Numbered from the stretch's first letter, positions 17,169 to 26,489 are shown. The stretch is 39,864 nucleotides of DNA from [Phormidium] sp. LEGE 05292 (GCF_015207735.1 NZ_JADEWG010000054.1:1-39864); one strand, 5' to 3'. Notes: a model not told the origin generated them from the sequence alone. A program made the numbers and translations.

Positions 17169-18077
17169 TTAGTTACGGGTTTGTGGACGCAGTTGTTGAA
17201 GCGATCGCACTGCCTCTTGCGCTTGGCTAGCAGATTTAGTATTTCCCTGTTGTTGAAACAGTTCTGCTGCCTTTTGGAAATCCTTAATTGCGGCTTGATT
17301 ATTTTTCAAATTGTAATAGCTCACACCGCGATTAAAGAATGCCTCAGCAAAATCCGCTCTCAGCTGGATAGCCTGAGTATAATCTTCGACTGCGGCTTGA
17401 TCGTTCTTCATTCTATTGTGAGCAATGCCGCGATTGTAAAAGACTTTGGCATCTTTAGGGTCAAGGCGTGCCGCTTCATTGTAATCAGCGACGGCTTTTT
17501 CATGTTGACCTAAATCATCGTAAGCGTTGCCGCGATTAGTCAAAGCCCTAGCATGATTTGGATCTATTTTCAAGGCTGCGGTGCTATCTTCGATCGCCTT
17601 TTGGTAATCTTTTAAAAAGTAGTAGGCAATTCCGCGCTTGACATAAGCATCGGCATAATCAGGTTTTAACTTAATAGCCTGAGTATAATCTGCGATCGCT
17701 TCTTGGTAATTACGTTGTTCTGCCTTAATTGAACCCTGGCGATAGTATTCCTCCGCAGACAATTGGGTTTCCCCAGGTTTGGGAGTAGTCTGGGTATTAC
17801 CCGGAGTGGGAGTTGCTGCTGGAGTCTCACCCGGAGTTGGATCGCTGGGAGTCGAACCTGCGGGAACTTCTGGTGTCGCGGGAACCACTTGAGTTCCTCC
17901 AGGTGTAGGATTAACAGAAGGCTTTTGAGTATTAACAGCAGGTTTTTCGGACTCTTCCTGGGTTGGCTTGGATTCTGTCTGACCGGGTTTGGACTGTGCA
18001 TTAACATCTAAAACAGAGACGCTACCCAGTAAAGTGAGAATACTTAAAATTGTGATTGATTGGTGAATGATTTTCAT
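17169..18077 (-). CDS. Exported tetratricopeptide-repeat protein with proline-rich spacer
   Basis: Counted from ATG 18077 (302 residues; a start 12 bases earlier is possible), the chain begins with a signal peptide, MKIIHQSITILSILTLLGSV, with likely cleavage after VNA (27). Residues 30-105 are a Pro/Thr/Glu-rich spacer of repeats such as PTPGETPAATPTPGNT. From about 106 there are five TPR units (YQEAIADYTQAIKLKPDYADAY and equivalents), then a Gln-rich tail. TPRs form a protein-binding solenoid. The protein probably works in the periplasm or is tethered to the cell wall; its partners are unknown. No enzyme motif is seen. It diverges from the MFS gene. Confidence 0.82.
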   Translation of the reverse strand: MKIIHQSITILSILTLLGSVSVLDVNAQSKPGQTESKPTQEESEKPAVNTQKPSVNPTPGGTQVVPATPEVPAGSTPSDPTPGETPAATPTPGNTQTTPKPGETQLSAEEYYRQGSIKAEQRNYQEAIADYTQAIKLKPDYADAYVKRGIAYYFLKDYQKAIEDSTAALKIDPNHARALTNRGNAYDDLGQHEKAVADYNEAARLDPKDAKVFYNRGIAHNRMKNDQAAVEDYTQAIQLRADFAEAFFNRGVSYYNLKNNQAAIKDFQKAAELFQQQGNTKSASQAQEAVRSLQQLRPQTRN

Positions 18078-18220
18078 GTGTGTAACCAATCTGCTTGGTA
18101 GTCAGTATAAGCTTAGACTTCAAAGAAATTAACATTGTTGCACAATAGGATATCAGGGTTTAGCACTTTATTTGAGTAGTGTTTGCCAAAAAGTTTTGCT
18201 CTATATCAGCTGCTTTGCTA

Positions 18221-19516
18221 ATGAAATCTTCTTTACAGTCTAAATTACTTGCTTGGTTCCCCAAGCTAAATCCACAAGTTTGGATTCTAGCTATGGGTAG
18301 ATTTTTATCTGAAGTTGGCGCTGGCTTCACGCTTTTTTATGCGCCTATTTTTTTTGCTAAAGGTGTTGGCTTATCGGCTACTGAGGTAGGTTTGGGTTTA
18401 GGTAGTGCTTCTATTTCTGGAGTGTTTGGTCGAATAATTGGTGGTTCATTTAGTGATTCTCAATTTTGGGGTCGTCGTCGTACTTTATTACTTTCGGCGG
18501 CAATTTCGACAATAGCTTCTTTTGCATTAGCGGCAACAAATAACTTTTTTACCTTTCTGTTAGCTAATTTATTAGCAGGATTTGGGATAGGTTTATATTG
18601 GCCTGCTACAGAAGCAGCAGTAGCCGATTTAACAGAAGGTCAAGTGCGCCAAGAAGCTTACGCTGTAGTGAGGTTAGCTGATAACCTTGGTTTAGGTTTG
18701 GGAATTATTTTAGGAGGCATTTTAATTAGTGCGACTGGTAATTATCGAACGCTGTTTATTATTGATGGAATTTCTTTTATAGTTTTTTTCGCTGTAGTTT
18801 ATTTAGTAATAGCAGAAACTTACAAAGGAAATGACAAAGCTTGGGCAACCACAAGCAGAAATAGGGGTTTTTTGCCTAATTCATGGCAAACTGCTTTAAA
18901 CGATCGCTTACTTTTAGTTTTCGTTGTCGTCAATATCATTTTTACGACTTACATTTCTCAGCTACACAGCACCATTGGTTTGTATTTTAGTGGTAAGTTT
19001 TCTTCCCCATCAATTAGTTTACTTTTCAGTTGGCACATGGTTTTAGCTATTTTAACCATGATTCCTGTATCTCGGATTCTCAAACGCTTTAATCATCCCG
19101 AAGCTTTAATGATTTCCGCTTTATTTTGGGGGATAGGTTTTGGTTTTGTTTGGTTTATTGGTGGTATACCAGAATTACAGTTAATTTGGGCAATATTGGC
19201 GATGGCAATTTTAGCGATCGCTACGGTTTCTTATACTCCTTCAGCATCAGCTTTTGTGGCTGATATTGCCCCTGCTTCTTTACGGGGTGTTTACCTTTCT
19301 ATTAATTCTCTTTGTTGGGCAGTTGGTTATGCGATCGGCCCTCCTTTAGGTGGTTGGGCAATGGATCAAAACGTTTTATTTACTAATAATTTTTGGTTGG
19401 TTTTGTCTTTTAGTGTCATTGGTTTAATTGCTATTTTGCGGTATTTAAATTATATATTCAGGCGTTATATAATTTTGGGAAACCGCAGAGACGCAGAGGA
19501 CACAGAGAGAAGATAA
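18221..19516 (+). CDS. Major facilitator superfamily transporter
   Basis: The product has about 431 residues from ATG 18221; an in-frame GTG at 18179 adds 14, and neither start has a clear ribosome-binding site. It has about 12 hydrophobic segments and the MFS A-like loop between helices 2 and 3 (GRIIGGSFSDSQFWGRRR). Substrate not identifiable. The natural end of the family seems to be near LRYLNYIF. The last ~15 codons run through a 31-base dispersed repeat (19479-19509) that supplies the charged tail NRRDAEDTERR. That tail is probably a repeat insertion that replaced the original stop region. It converges on the polysaccharide cluster. Confidence 0.82.
   Translation: MKSSLQSKLLAWFPKLNPQVWILAMGRFLSEVGAGFTLFYAPIFFAKGVGLSATEVGLGLGSASISGVFGRIIGGSFSDSQFWGRRRTLLLSAAISTIASFALAATNNFFTFLLANLLAGFGIGLYWPATEAAVADLTEGQVRQEAYAVVRLADNLGLGLGIILGGILISATGNYRTLFIIDGISFIVFFAVVYLVIAETYKGNDKAWATTSRNRGFLPNSWQTALNDRLLLVFVVVNIIFTTYISQLHSTIGLYFSGKFSSPSISLLFSWHMVLAILTMIPVSRILKRFNHPEALMISALFWGIGFGFVWFIGGIPELQLIWAILAMAILAIATVSYTPSASAFVADIAPASLRGVYLSINSLCWAVGYAIGPPLGGWAMDQNVLFTNNFWLVLSFSVIGLIAILRYLNYIFRRYIILGNRRDAEDTERR
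19479..19509. repeat. 31-bp dispersed repeat forming the end of the MFS gene
   Basis: Contains CGCAGAGACGCAGAGGACAC and is identical over 31 bases to 29376-29406. A diverged relative is at about 34780-34803. Here it is translated as the C-terminal tail of the transporter. Confidence 0.85.
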
Positions 19517-19560
19517 GGAGAATTTTTTAACCACAAATGAACACAGATGAAATAGAGCAT

Positions 19561-20727
19561 TTAATTGTGGGAAGAAGAGATAATTTGTTGATAAGCTTGG
19601 ATTGTTTGTTCGGCTATTGCTTGCCAACTATAATTTTTGATTGTTAACTCTTTTGCTTTTAATCCTCTTCGTTTAATTTCTGCTGGATCTTGAAGTGCTA
19701 AACGCAATGTTTCTGTCAGAGATGCGACACTTCGATCGCATACCCAGCCAGCTTCCGCAGTCAGAATATCTTCCCAAATATAAACTCCGCGAGTAATACA
19801 AACTGGAGTTCCAGCTGCCATTGCTTCGGCTACAGCAATACCGAAGTTTTCATAATAAGATGGCAATACGAATAAGTCGGCATTTTTTAGTAATGAGACT
19901 TTGCGCCCGCCTCTCACAAAACCTGTTATCGTTGCTTTGTCTGGTAATGTGGCTGAGATGTGCGATCGAATTTTTTCCTCATACTCTGGATCTTGTGGAT
20001 TCGATCCCGCTAACACAAAATGAAAATCTACCCCTGAGTTTGCCAGATTTTGCAAAGCCGGAATTAATAAATCTAAACCTTTTTTCGGATCGACTCTGGA
20101 CATGAATAAGATTACCGGAGATGGCAGATTAGCAAATTCTGTTTCTTCCTTCTCCAGCGTTGGCAAACTCACACCCAAAGGAATCACTAAATCTTTAGTT
20201 TTTACCCCAAATCTTTCCGAAACTTTTGCTTCTTCTAAACTAGTAAAATGAATCGCAGAAGCACCAGCTATATTAGGTTTTTCTAACAAAGCTGCATAAA
20301 TTTTTTTGAGTAACCTTTTCTTGCGTAAATCAGCAGGATCGAGAGTTCCTAGAGGACGCAAAATATAAGGTAACTTTTGGATTCTGGCAACTGTTGCTGC
20401 TACTGAAGTCACAGGCGAAAATAAAGCATGAATATGCGCTAAATCATATTTTTTGGCATTCTTATTTAACCATTGCAGCAAATCCAAAGAAAATTTGTAT
20501 CTGCGAAACGGAGAACAAGGAAAGTAACGAATCTGATAACCATCTTGTTCTACTGGACAATTTAAAGGAACATCTAAAGGCGGTTGTCCCGCATCTCCAT
20601 TACTATTTGTAGTCAGAATTGTGACTTCAATTCCTGCTTTGGCTAAAGCAGCAGAAAGACCCAAAACCATCTGGCTAGGGCCACCATAAACTAGAGAAAT
20701 CGAGGGAATTATTTGGAGAATTCGCAT
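19561..20727 (-). CDS. GT4-family glycosyltransferase, hps-type cluster (HpsP-like candidate)
   Basis: The 388-residue retaining glycosyltransferase has the two-Rossmann GT-B fold. The N-domain opens MRILQIIPSISLVYGGPSQMV, a glycine-rich acceptor-side loop. The C-domain has LFMSRVDPKKGLD, the FVLAGSNP strand and YENFGIAVAEAMAAGTPV, holding the E-x7-E sugar-nucleotide motif. It probably adds a sugar to a lipid-linked polysaccharide at the inner membrane face. It is the last gene of the minus-strand cluster, 1 base after the previous GT4 gene, so they are co-transcribed. The order hpsL, GT2, GT4, GT4 resembles the hormogonium polysaccharide set of filamentous cyanobacteria, making HpsP the best guess. 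Confidence 0.82.
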   Translation of the reverse strand: MRILQIIPSISLVYGGPSQMVLGLSAALAKAGIEVTILTTNSNGDAGQPPLDVPLNCPVEQDGYQIRYFPCSPFRRYKFSLDLLQWLNKNAKKYDLAHIHALFSPVTSVAATVARIQKLPYILRPLGTLDPADLRKKRLLKKIYAALLEKPNIAGASAIHFTSLEEAKVSERFGVKTKDLVIPLGVSLPTLEKEETEFANLPSPVILFMSRVDPKKGLDLLIPALQNLANSGVDFHFVLAGSNPQDPEYEEKIRSHISATLPDKATITGFVRGGRKVSLLKNADLFVLPSYYENFGIAVAEAMAAGTPVCITRGVYIWEDILTAEAGWVCDRSVASLTETLRLALQDPAEIKRRGLKAKELTIKNYSWQAIAEQTIQAYQQIISSSHN

Positions 20728-20728
20728 T

Positions 20729-21904
20729 TCAATTCTTATCAGTTATTTGCTTATAAAAATCCAATAATTGCTTAGCTAAAGCTTTATTAGTGTACTGATT
20801 CATGGCTTTTTGATAACCCAATTTCGCCAATTTATCTTTTAATTCTGGGTTTTCCATGAGTTGCATCAAACATTTTTGTAACTCTGCTACATTGCCTTCA
20901 GGAAATACTAAACCAGCCTCACCAATTACATTAGGAATTTCTCCAGAATTAGAACCAATTACTGGAACTTTGCAAGCCATTGCTTCAATTAAAACATGAC
21001 CAAACTGTTCTTTCCAACCAGCAGCAGTCAAAGTTTTAAATTGATAAGTTGTTTGAGAAGGTAATACCAAAGTGTGCATTAAATTGATGTATTGGTAAAC
21101 GCGATCGTGCGGCACACTTTCCACCAAAATCAATTTTTCTTTTATCCCTTTTTCCGCTGCCATTGCCAACAAAGTTGACTGCAAAGGGCCACGTCCTAAC
21201 AATAACAATTTCCAAGGTTTATCTGATAAACCTGCTAAAGCTTCCACCAGGGTAAGTAAGCCTTTTTCTTCAACAAATCTGCCTACAAAACCAACGACAA
21301 AATCATTCTCTTGAATCCCCAATTGCTTAGCCAATTCGGGTTGAGTTTGTGGCTTAAATAAACTTTCGTCAACACCTAATTGCGGCATAATTACCATCGG
21401 GCCTTTGTAACCTCTTTCTTTTAATACTTCTACTCCATCTTTATTACCAACCACAATTCCATCAGTATTATTAAGATTGTATGATTCCAACAATGAAATA
21501 GGAAATTTCAATGTATAAGGTAGATTCCACCAAGTAAAAAATACATTTTTTGCCTTTAAACCCAGTAGCTTATTCAAAGTAATAAATTCCGCATAAGCCA
21601 AAGCTTTAGAACCTTGTTCAACCTGAATAATATCTGGTTTAAATTGACGTAACAAAGAAATCAAATCTGCACCAAAAGTTAATAAACCTTGGTTATTTTT
21701 GCTAAAGTTAGAAACTGGCATTACCCGGAAAGATCCTTCTTGTAAAGGTTGAGTTTCAATTGTTTTATTTTGCACTCCTCCAGGTTGCCAAATTCGGGGA
21801 GGAACCACTGTAACTTCAATTCCTGATTCTAACCGAGATAATTCTCTTAATTTCTCGCGATTCAGGTCAACAATATAAGTATGGCTAGCAACTAGAATTC
21901 TCAT
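20729..21904 (-). CDS. GT4-family glycosyltransferase, hps-type cluster (HpsO-like candidate)
   Basis: The 391-residue GT-B enzyme begins MRILVASHTYIVDLNREKL, with the N-terminal acceptor domain to about 190. The donor domain has GFVGRFVEEKGLLTLVEAL, LLLLGRGPL, and the E-x7-E stretch EQFGHVLIEAMACKVPVIGS. It is expected to transfer a hexose or similar sugar with retention. The gene lies 83 bases downstream of the GT2 gene, across half of a cloverleaf repeat, and 1 base before the next GT4. Assignment to the hormogonium polysaccharide pathway rests on gene order, not on a tested match. Confidence 0.82.
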   Translation of the reverse strand: MRILVASHTYIVDLNREKLRELSRLESGIEVTVVPPRIWQPGGVQNKTIETQPLQEGSFRVMPVSNFSKNNQGLLTFGADLISLLRQFKPDIIQVEQGSKALAYAEFITLNKLLGLKAKNVFFTWWNLPYTLKFPISLLESYNLNNTDGIVVGNKDGVEVLKERGYKGPMVIMPQLGVDESLFKPQTQPELAKQLGIQENDFVVGFVGRFVEEKGLLTLVEALAGLSDKPWKLLLLGRGPLQSTLLAMAAEKGIKEKLILVESVPHDRVYQYINLMHTLVLPSQTTYQFKTLTAAGWKEQFGHVLIEAMACKVPVIGSNSGEIPNVIGEAGLVFPEGNVAELQKCLMQLMENPELKDKLAKLGYQKAMNQYTNKALAKQLLDFYKQITDKN

Positions 21905-21927
21905 TTTTTTGGATAATTATTATGATT

Positions 21928-21951
21928 AGTTCGTTGTGGCGACTTTAGTCG
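21928..21951. repeat. Partial cloverleaf repeat (one arm and one hairpin)
   Basis: AGTTCGTTGT (21928-21937) is the left outer arm seen at 13.7 and 28.8 kb, followed by CGACT-TT-AGTCG. The right arm is absent. It lies between the GT2 and GT4 genes of the cluster. Confidence 0.7.
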
Positions 21952-21987
21952 TTCTTTCCTCAATAAAAAAACTTAAACCCTGACAAT

Positions 21988-22983
21988 TTACTCTTTAACT
22001 AAATCTTGTTTAGTGTAAATTTGCCCGTTATTCCAATTAGACTGAATTACTGTACCTAAAGCTTTGAAAAATCCCAAACTGTAAAATCCGGCACGACTAA
22101 TAATTTTTAATGGTGAACCGCTTTTGTGACAAGGTGGACGACCCAGTACGTGACAATCAAATAAACGATAAAATAATCTCAATTGTTGGTCAATGGTGAG
22201 ATTTTTCATGCCCATCAAGAAATGATTGTGATAGAAAGTTATTTGATATTTTAGCGATCGCGTACTGATATCATGGCACCCACCAGTTTCTTCTCCCAAA
22301 TGCACTAAAAAAGCCTCTGGGTCATACCAAATTTTATAACCCGTTTTTCGCAATCTTAAACAAAAATCTGACTCTTCTCGCACCGCACTACCGCGAAATC
22401 TTTCATCAAAATACAACCCATGTTTAGTAAAAATTTCCCGACGAAAAGACATATTACAGCCCCTCGCTGTAATTACTTGTTGCGGTTTTGTCGTATGCAC
22501 TAAATCAATATAATACCAAGCAATTCCGGGGTCCATTGCTTGTGGTGGCAAATATTCAATTGTGTAATTATCTCCGGGTTTTTCCCTTTGGGAATCTGCC
22601 AATTTCATGCGATCAAAAACCCTTCCTGCTACTGCCCCTATTTCCGGGTTTTTCATATAGTTATGGGCATGGTTTTTTAAACAATCAACTGGCATTTCCA
22701 CATCATCATCAATAAAGTAAATAATATCTCCTGTTGCCCGCCGCACTGCGTAATTTCTCGCCCCAGGTAAACTTGCCCAATCTAGACGATACCAGAGAAT
22801 TTTACCAGCTTTGGCTAATTCTTCTAAATAAGCTTGAGTTTCTGATTGATGGGTTTTAGTTTGATCGACTACAATTACTTCAAAATTCGGGTAATCTTGT
22901 TTCAATACATCTGCGATCGTTGCCCGTAAAGCTTCTTCTCGTTCATAAGTAGGTATGACTACTGAAATAGCGGGTAAATTCAT
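21988..22983 (-). CDS. GT2-family glycosyltransferase, hps-type cluster (HpsN-like candidate)
   Basis: The 331-residue GT-A enzyme starts ISVVIPTYEREEALRATIAD, the nucleotide-binding strand of GT2 enzymes. The metal-binding DXD is in IIYFIDDDVEMP. SLPGARNYAVRRATGD and SAVREESDFCLRLRKTGYKI (acceptor and catalytic-base region) are also typical. It is probably an inverting transferase starting or extending a polysaccharide. No membrane helix is evident. It sits between the HpsL-like gene (92 bases upstream) and two GT4 genes downstream, all minus strand. Confidence 0.83.
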   Translation of the reverse strand: MNLPAISVVIPTYEREEALRATIADVLKQDYPNFEVIVVDQTKTHQSETQAYLEELAKAGKILWYRLDWASLPGARNYAVRRATGDIIYFIDDDVEMPVDCLKNHAHNYMKNPEIGAVAGRVFDRMKLADSQREKPGDNYTIEYLPPQAMDPGIAWYYIDLVHTTKPQQVITARGCNMSFRREIFTKHGLYFDERFRGSAVREESDFCLRLRKTGYKIWYDPEAFLVHLGEETGGCHDISTRSLKYQITFYHNHFLMGMKNLTIDQQLRLFYRLFDCHVLGRPPCHKSGSPLKIISRAGFYSLGFFKALGTVIQSNWNNGQIYTKQDLVKE

Positions 22984-23075
22984 AATTTTAGTTTCCTGTT
23001 TAAAAAAGTTGTCTAATTTTAGTTAAACTTGTTGACTCAGAAATTAACCAAAAATTTTGCTTAAGAAATTACTAT

Positions 23076-24743
23076 TTACTTTCGTTTCTTCTTTTTACCT
23101 TTATTGCCAGTAGGTTCTTCTGCCAATTGTTTGGCGCGTTCTTCGCGATCGATCTCCGGCAACCTGAGAATTACACCAATTAAAAACCAGTAATAAACTG
23201 CCACCGGGTCTGTATCTAAAGGATACCAGTAAGTGTTGTAACTAATTACCAAAACATAAACCCAAAAACTAGCGGCAAAACTGCGTAAATTAGGCTCCTT
23301 AACCGAGCGATAAGTTTTAAAAGTTACCCAAGTAATCACGGTAACTAATAGTAAAAATCCTCCCACTGCTAAAGGCCCCATTTCAAAGAGCAACTTAGGA
23401 TAATAAGTTTCAATCAAAGCATCTGCACCATAAGCACGCGCCGAGTTAGTTGCTCTACCTATTCCCGCACCAAAAATGCCACTTTGTCCCTTAGAAGTAA
23501 ACCCTGCTTGATCGGCGATAAAATCAGTGGGAGGAGCAGCATTCCAGCGATCGACAAAACTAGTCACCCGTTCTTGAATTACCTCTGGAAACATCGCTGT
23601 ACCAATAGCTGCTACTACACCAATTCCTATAGCAATAGGAATAAAACGTTTCAGGTTAGCTATTTGTCCAGTTAGGATTAATAGGATCACAATTACTACC
23701 GGAACTAGCGCCAAGGCAATTCTTTGACCAGAAATGAAAGCATTAACAATCACTAATGCCATGCCAACTAAACCCCCAATTCGCCAAATCAGAGAAGGGT
23801 CACTAAAAGCAGAAGCATAAGTGAGAAAAGCATTAGAAATTATGAACCAAGCCCAGTGCCAAGGCGAAACAAAAGTACCGGGTAAGCGGATCATACCTAC
23901 GTCTGGACTGAAAACTAAGGAACCACCAATCAAACATCTAGCTTTTAGGGTAGCCTTAAATAAGTCTGCTCCCTCCAGTCCCCTAGTTCCTTCACATTTA
24001 CCACTGCTGAGAAACAGGTATTGAACTACACCTAAACCTAAGCAAATAATGGCTAGAACTAAATGAGAACGAGCAAAAAATAATAACTCTTTTTTGTTGC
24101 GAATTAAATAATAACCACAAGTAATTAAAGGAACGTATCCCAAAAGTACCTTCAACCCCAACAAACCCATGATTAAGGGTTGACCATTTTTACAAACCAT
24201 TTTAATTCCGCGTGGTATACGGTCACAGGGAGGAGCGAATTGCATCCCACCATTAACTACCAAAAGCGTGAGTAAGGCTAAAATCAGCAGTATAAAGAAA
24301 GGAATTCTGATCTGTTTCGGAATCAGAAATGGTTGGCTTTTGCGTTTAAATTCTTGATAAATTGTGATGGCTGCTGGAATAAAAAAGGCATCTTTAGCTA
24401 GTTGGAAAAGGGCGTTACCGCCTGCAACTCCATAAACTACAGTGCCACTAATTGGCATATAGAAAAGGAAAGTCCAAAGTGCTTGGCGGGGGTATTTAAA
24501 AGACAAAACCAAAGCGCAAATACCTATAATAACCCCAATAGTGGCTTTTGGCCCGCCAATGGGAAAAAGTAATAACCCCAAGAACAGGGAACCAAAAAAG
24601 GTAGAACTAGCCAAGCTAATAAATTCTTGTTTGGCTTTGGCTGCTTGGCGGTTAAGTGCTAGCTGCTCCTTTAAACTAAGTTGGGGAGTTTCGGGGGTAG
24701 TAGTCTTTTGTTTAGATTTTCGTTTAGATTTGGGCTTGGGCAT
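23076..24743 (-). CDS. hpsL: O-antigen ligase/polymerase-like membrane protein, HpsL-like
   Basis: From ATG 24743 the protein has 555 residues: a Lys-rich cytosolic start (MPKPKSKRKSKQK), a short helix KEQLALNRQAAKAKQEF, then about ten to twelve membrane helices. A long periplasmic loop (about 230-340) and the Wzy_C-like region ending YYPKLLFEMGPLAVGGF fit the O-antigen ligase/polymerase superfamily. The conserved ALVLSFKYPRQALWTFLFYMPISGT and LAKDAFFIPA agree, from memory, with hormogonium polysaccharide protein HpsL. It probably polymerises or ligates the repeat units made by the downstream transferases. An in-frame extension to 24842 is only translated SDR repeat and is rejected. The C-terminus is Lys-rich (GKKKKRK). 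Confidence 0.72.
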   Translation of the reverse strand: MPKPKSKRKSKQKTTTPETPQLSLKEQLALNRQAAKAKQEFISLASSTFFGSLFLGLLLFPIGGPKATIGVIIGICALVLSFKYPRQALWTFLFYMPISGTVVYGVAGGNALFQLAKDAFFIPAAITIYQEFKRKSQPFLIPKQIRIPFFILLILALLTLLVVNGGMQFAPPCDRIPRGIKMVCKNGQPLIMGLLGLKVLLGYVPLITCGYYLIRNKKELLFFARSHLVLAIICLGLGVVQYLFLSSGKCEGTRGLEGADLFKATLKARCLIGGSLVFSPDVGMIRLPGTFVSPWHWAWFIISNAFLTYASAFSDPSLIWRIGGLVGMALVIVNAFISGQRIALALVPVVIVILLILTGQIANLKRFIPIAIGIGVVAAIGTAMFPEVIQERVTSFVDRWNAAPPTDFIADQAGFTSKGQSGIFGAGIGRATNSARAYGADALIETYYPKLLFEMGPLAVGGFLLLVTVITWVTFKTYRSVKEPNLRSFAASFWVYVLVISYNTYWYPLDTDPVAVYYWFLIGVILRLPEIDREERAKQLAEEPTGNKGKKKKRK

Positions 24744-24782
24744 AATGGCAGTGAAATAGACTGCTTTTGACTTAAGAGTGCG

Positions 24783-24830
24783 TTCGCGTAGCGTGGCGTA
24801 AGCCGTATCGCGCAGCGTGGCGTAAGCCGT
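24783..24830. repeat. Tandem SDR-type repeat upstream of hpsL
   Basis: TTCGCGTAGCGTGGCGTAAG begins copy one. GCGTGGCGTAAGCCGTATCG is repeated about 24 bases on. Copy one matches the in-gene insertion at 36339-36362 at 21 of 24 bases. The rest of the 268-base gap is the divergent promoter region of hpsL and ffh, with no small ORF seen. Confidence 0.75.
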
Positions 24831-25012
24831 ATCGCACTCCAAAACGATCGCAAAATAGTTAAACTCTTCCTATAAGCTGAGAATGCACCTGCGGACACTG
24901 TTATAGCATTCCGAACAGTCATGCGGGCAACAGTCCCTAACTAAGACTGCCCAAATCACAATCAAGAATCACCAATTGATAATCTAATAAATAACCGAGA
25001 ATTATTAAGTTT

Positions 25013-26482
25013 ATGTTTGATGCGCTTGCCGATCGTTTAGAGAGTGCCTGGAAAAAGTTACGGGGACAAGACCGCATTTCCGAAAGCAACATTCAAGAAG
25101 CTTTGCAGGAAGTGCGCCGCGCCTTGCTGGAAGCAGATGTCAACCTGCAAGTAGTGAAAGATTTTGTGGCTGAGGTGAAAACCAAAGCCCAAGGCGCAGA
25201 AGTAATTACTGGGGTACGCCCTGACCAACAGTTTATCAAAATCGTCTATGACGAACTGGTATCTGTGATGGGGGAAAGCAATGTTCCCTTGGCAGAGGCG
25301 AAGACAAAACCCACTATTGTCTTAATGGCGGGGTTACAGGGAACGGGTAAAACTACGGCTACGGCTAAGTTAGCTTTACATTTAAAGAAAGAGAATCGTT
25401 CTACCCTGCTAGTAGCTACTGACGTATATCGTCCTGCGGCGATCGATCAGTTGGTAACATTAGGTCAACAAATTGAAATACCCGTTTTTGAATTGGGGAA
25501 AGATGCTGACCCAGTAGAAATTGCCCGTCAAGGTGTGGAAAAGGCGAAAGCGGAAGGTTTTGATACGGTAATTATCGATACTGCCGGACGCTTGCAAATT
25601 GACCAAGACATGATGGCAGAGTTAGCCCGGATTAAACAAACGGTAAAACCGGATGAAACTCTGCTAGTTGTGGATGCGATGACGGGACAAGAAGCGGCGA
25701 CGCTGACTCGGACTTTCCACGAACAAATTGGGGTGACGGGCGCGATACTCACCAAGATGGATGGCGACACTAGAGGTGGGGCAGCACTTTCGGTAAGGCA
25801 AGTTTCTGGTCAACCGATTAAGTTTATCGGTGTGGGCGAGAAAGTGGATGCTTTACAACCTTTTTACCCTGACCGGATGGCTTCCCGGATTTTAGGGATG
25901 GGTGATGTGCTGACCTTGGTGGAAAAGGCGCAGGAAGCGATCGATTTTACCGATGCTGAGAAGATGCAGGAAAAAATCCTCTCGGCTAAGTTTGACTTTA
26001 CCGACTTCCTCAAGCAAATGCGGTTGATGAAAAATATGGGATCTTTCGGCGGCTTGTTAAAAATGCTCCCCGGAATGCCCAAAATTTCCGATCAGCAGTT
26101 GCGGGAAGCTGAGGTGAAACTCAAACAAACTGAGGCGATGATTAATTCCATGACTCCCCAAGAACGCCGGGAACCAGAATTATTAGCTTCTTCTCCCGGT
26201 CGGCGCAAACGCATTGCTCAAGGTTCAGGTTATCGAGAAACTGAAGTTTCTAAACTGGTAGCTGATTTCCAAAAAATGCGGACTCTCATGCAGCAGATGG
26301 GACAAGGCGGAATGCCCGGAATGGGAATGCCCGGAATGGGAATGCCCGGAATGGGCGGCGGGATGAGTCCTTTCGGAAATCGGCAACCGCCTCCGGGCTG
26401 GCGTGGTCATGGTAGCGCAGGTGGCGGTGGCAAGAAGAAGCCGAAAAAAGACAAAAAGAAAAAAGGTTTTGGTCAATTATAG
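25013..26482 (+). CDS. ffh: Signal recognition particle protein Ffh (SRP54)
   Basis: The 489-residue GTPase binds 4.5S RNA and signal sequences and delivers ribosomes to FtsY. The N-domain (MFDALADRLESAWKKLRGQ) leads into the G-domain with P-loop GLQGTGKTT, DTAGRLQID and TKMDGDTRGGAALS. The methionine-rich M-domain has KMLPGMPKI and the RNA-binding SPGRRKRIAQGSGY. Three perfect 15-base tandem copies (26309-26353) encode the GMPGM run near the C-terminus, followed by a Lys-rich tail. It opens a plus-strand block with rpsP, khpA, rpsU and phoH. ATG 25013 gives the conserved start. Confidence 0.97.
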   Translation: MFDALADRLESAWKKLRGQDRISESNIQEALQEVRRALLEADVNLQVVKDFVAEVKTKAQGAEVITGVRPDQQFIKIVYDELVSVMGESNVPLAEAKTKPTIVLMAGLQGTGKTTATAKLALHLKKENRSTLLVATDVYRPAAIDQLVTLGQQIEIPVFELGKDADPVEIARQGVEKAKAEGFDTVIIDTAGRLQIDQDMMAELARIKQTVKPDETLLVVDAMTGQEAATLTRTFHEQIGVTGAILTKMDGDTRGGAALSVRQVSGQPIKFIGVGEKVDALQPFYPDRMASRILGMGDVLTLVEKAQEAIDFTDAEKMQEKILSAKFDFTDFLKQMRLMKNMGSFGGLLKMLPGMPKISDQQLREAEVKLKQTEAMINSMTPQERREPELLASSPGRRKRIAQGSGYRETEVSKLVADFQKMRTLMQQMGQGGMPGMGMPGMGMPGMGGGMSPFGNRQPPPGWRGHGSAGGGGKKKPKKDKKKKGFGQL

Positions 26483-26489
26483 ATGGGGA

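Noticed and set aside
16944-17513. 189-residue plus-strand open frame over the spp-TPR gap and TPR gene
   Set aside because: It runs through the intergenic inverted repeats and antisense to the TPR repeats. No recognisable family or ribosome-binding site.
24744-24842. N-terminal extension of the HpsL-like protein
   Set aside because: The extra 33 codons are translated SDR repeat (TAYATLR units); the family start MPKPKSK is at 24743.
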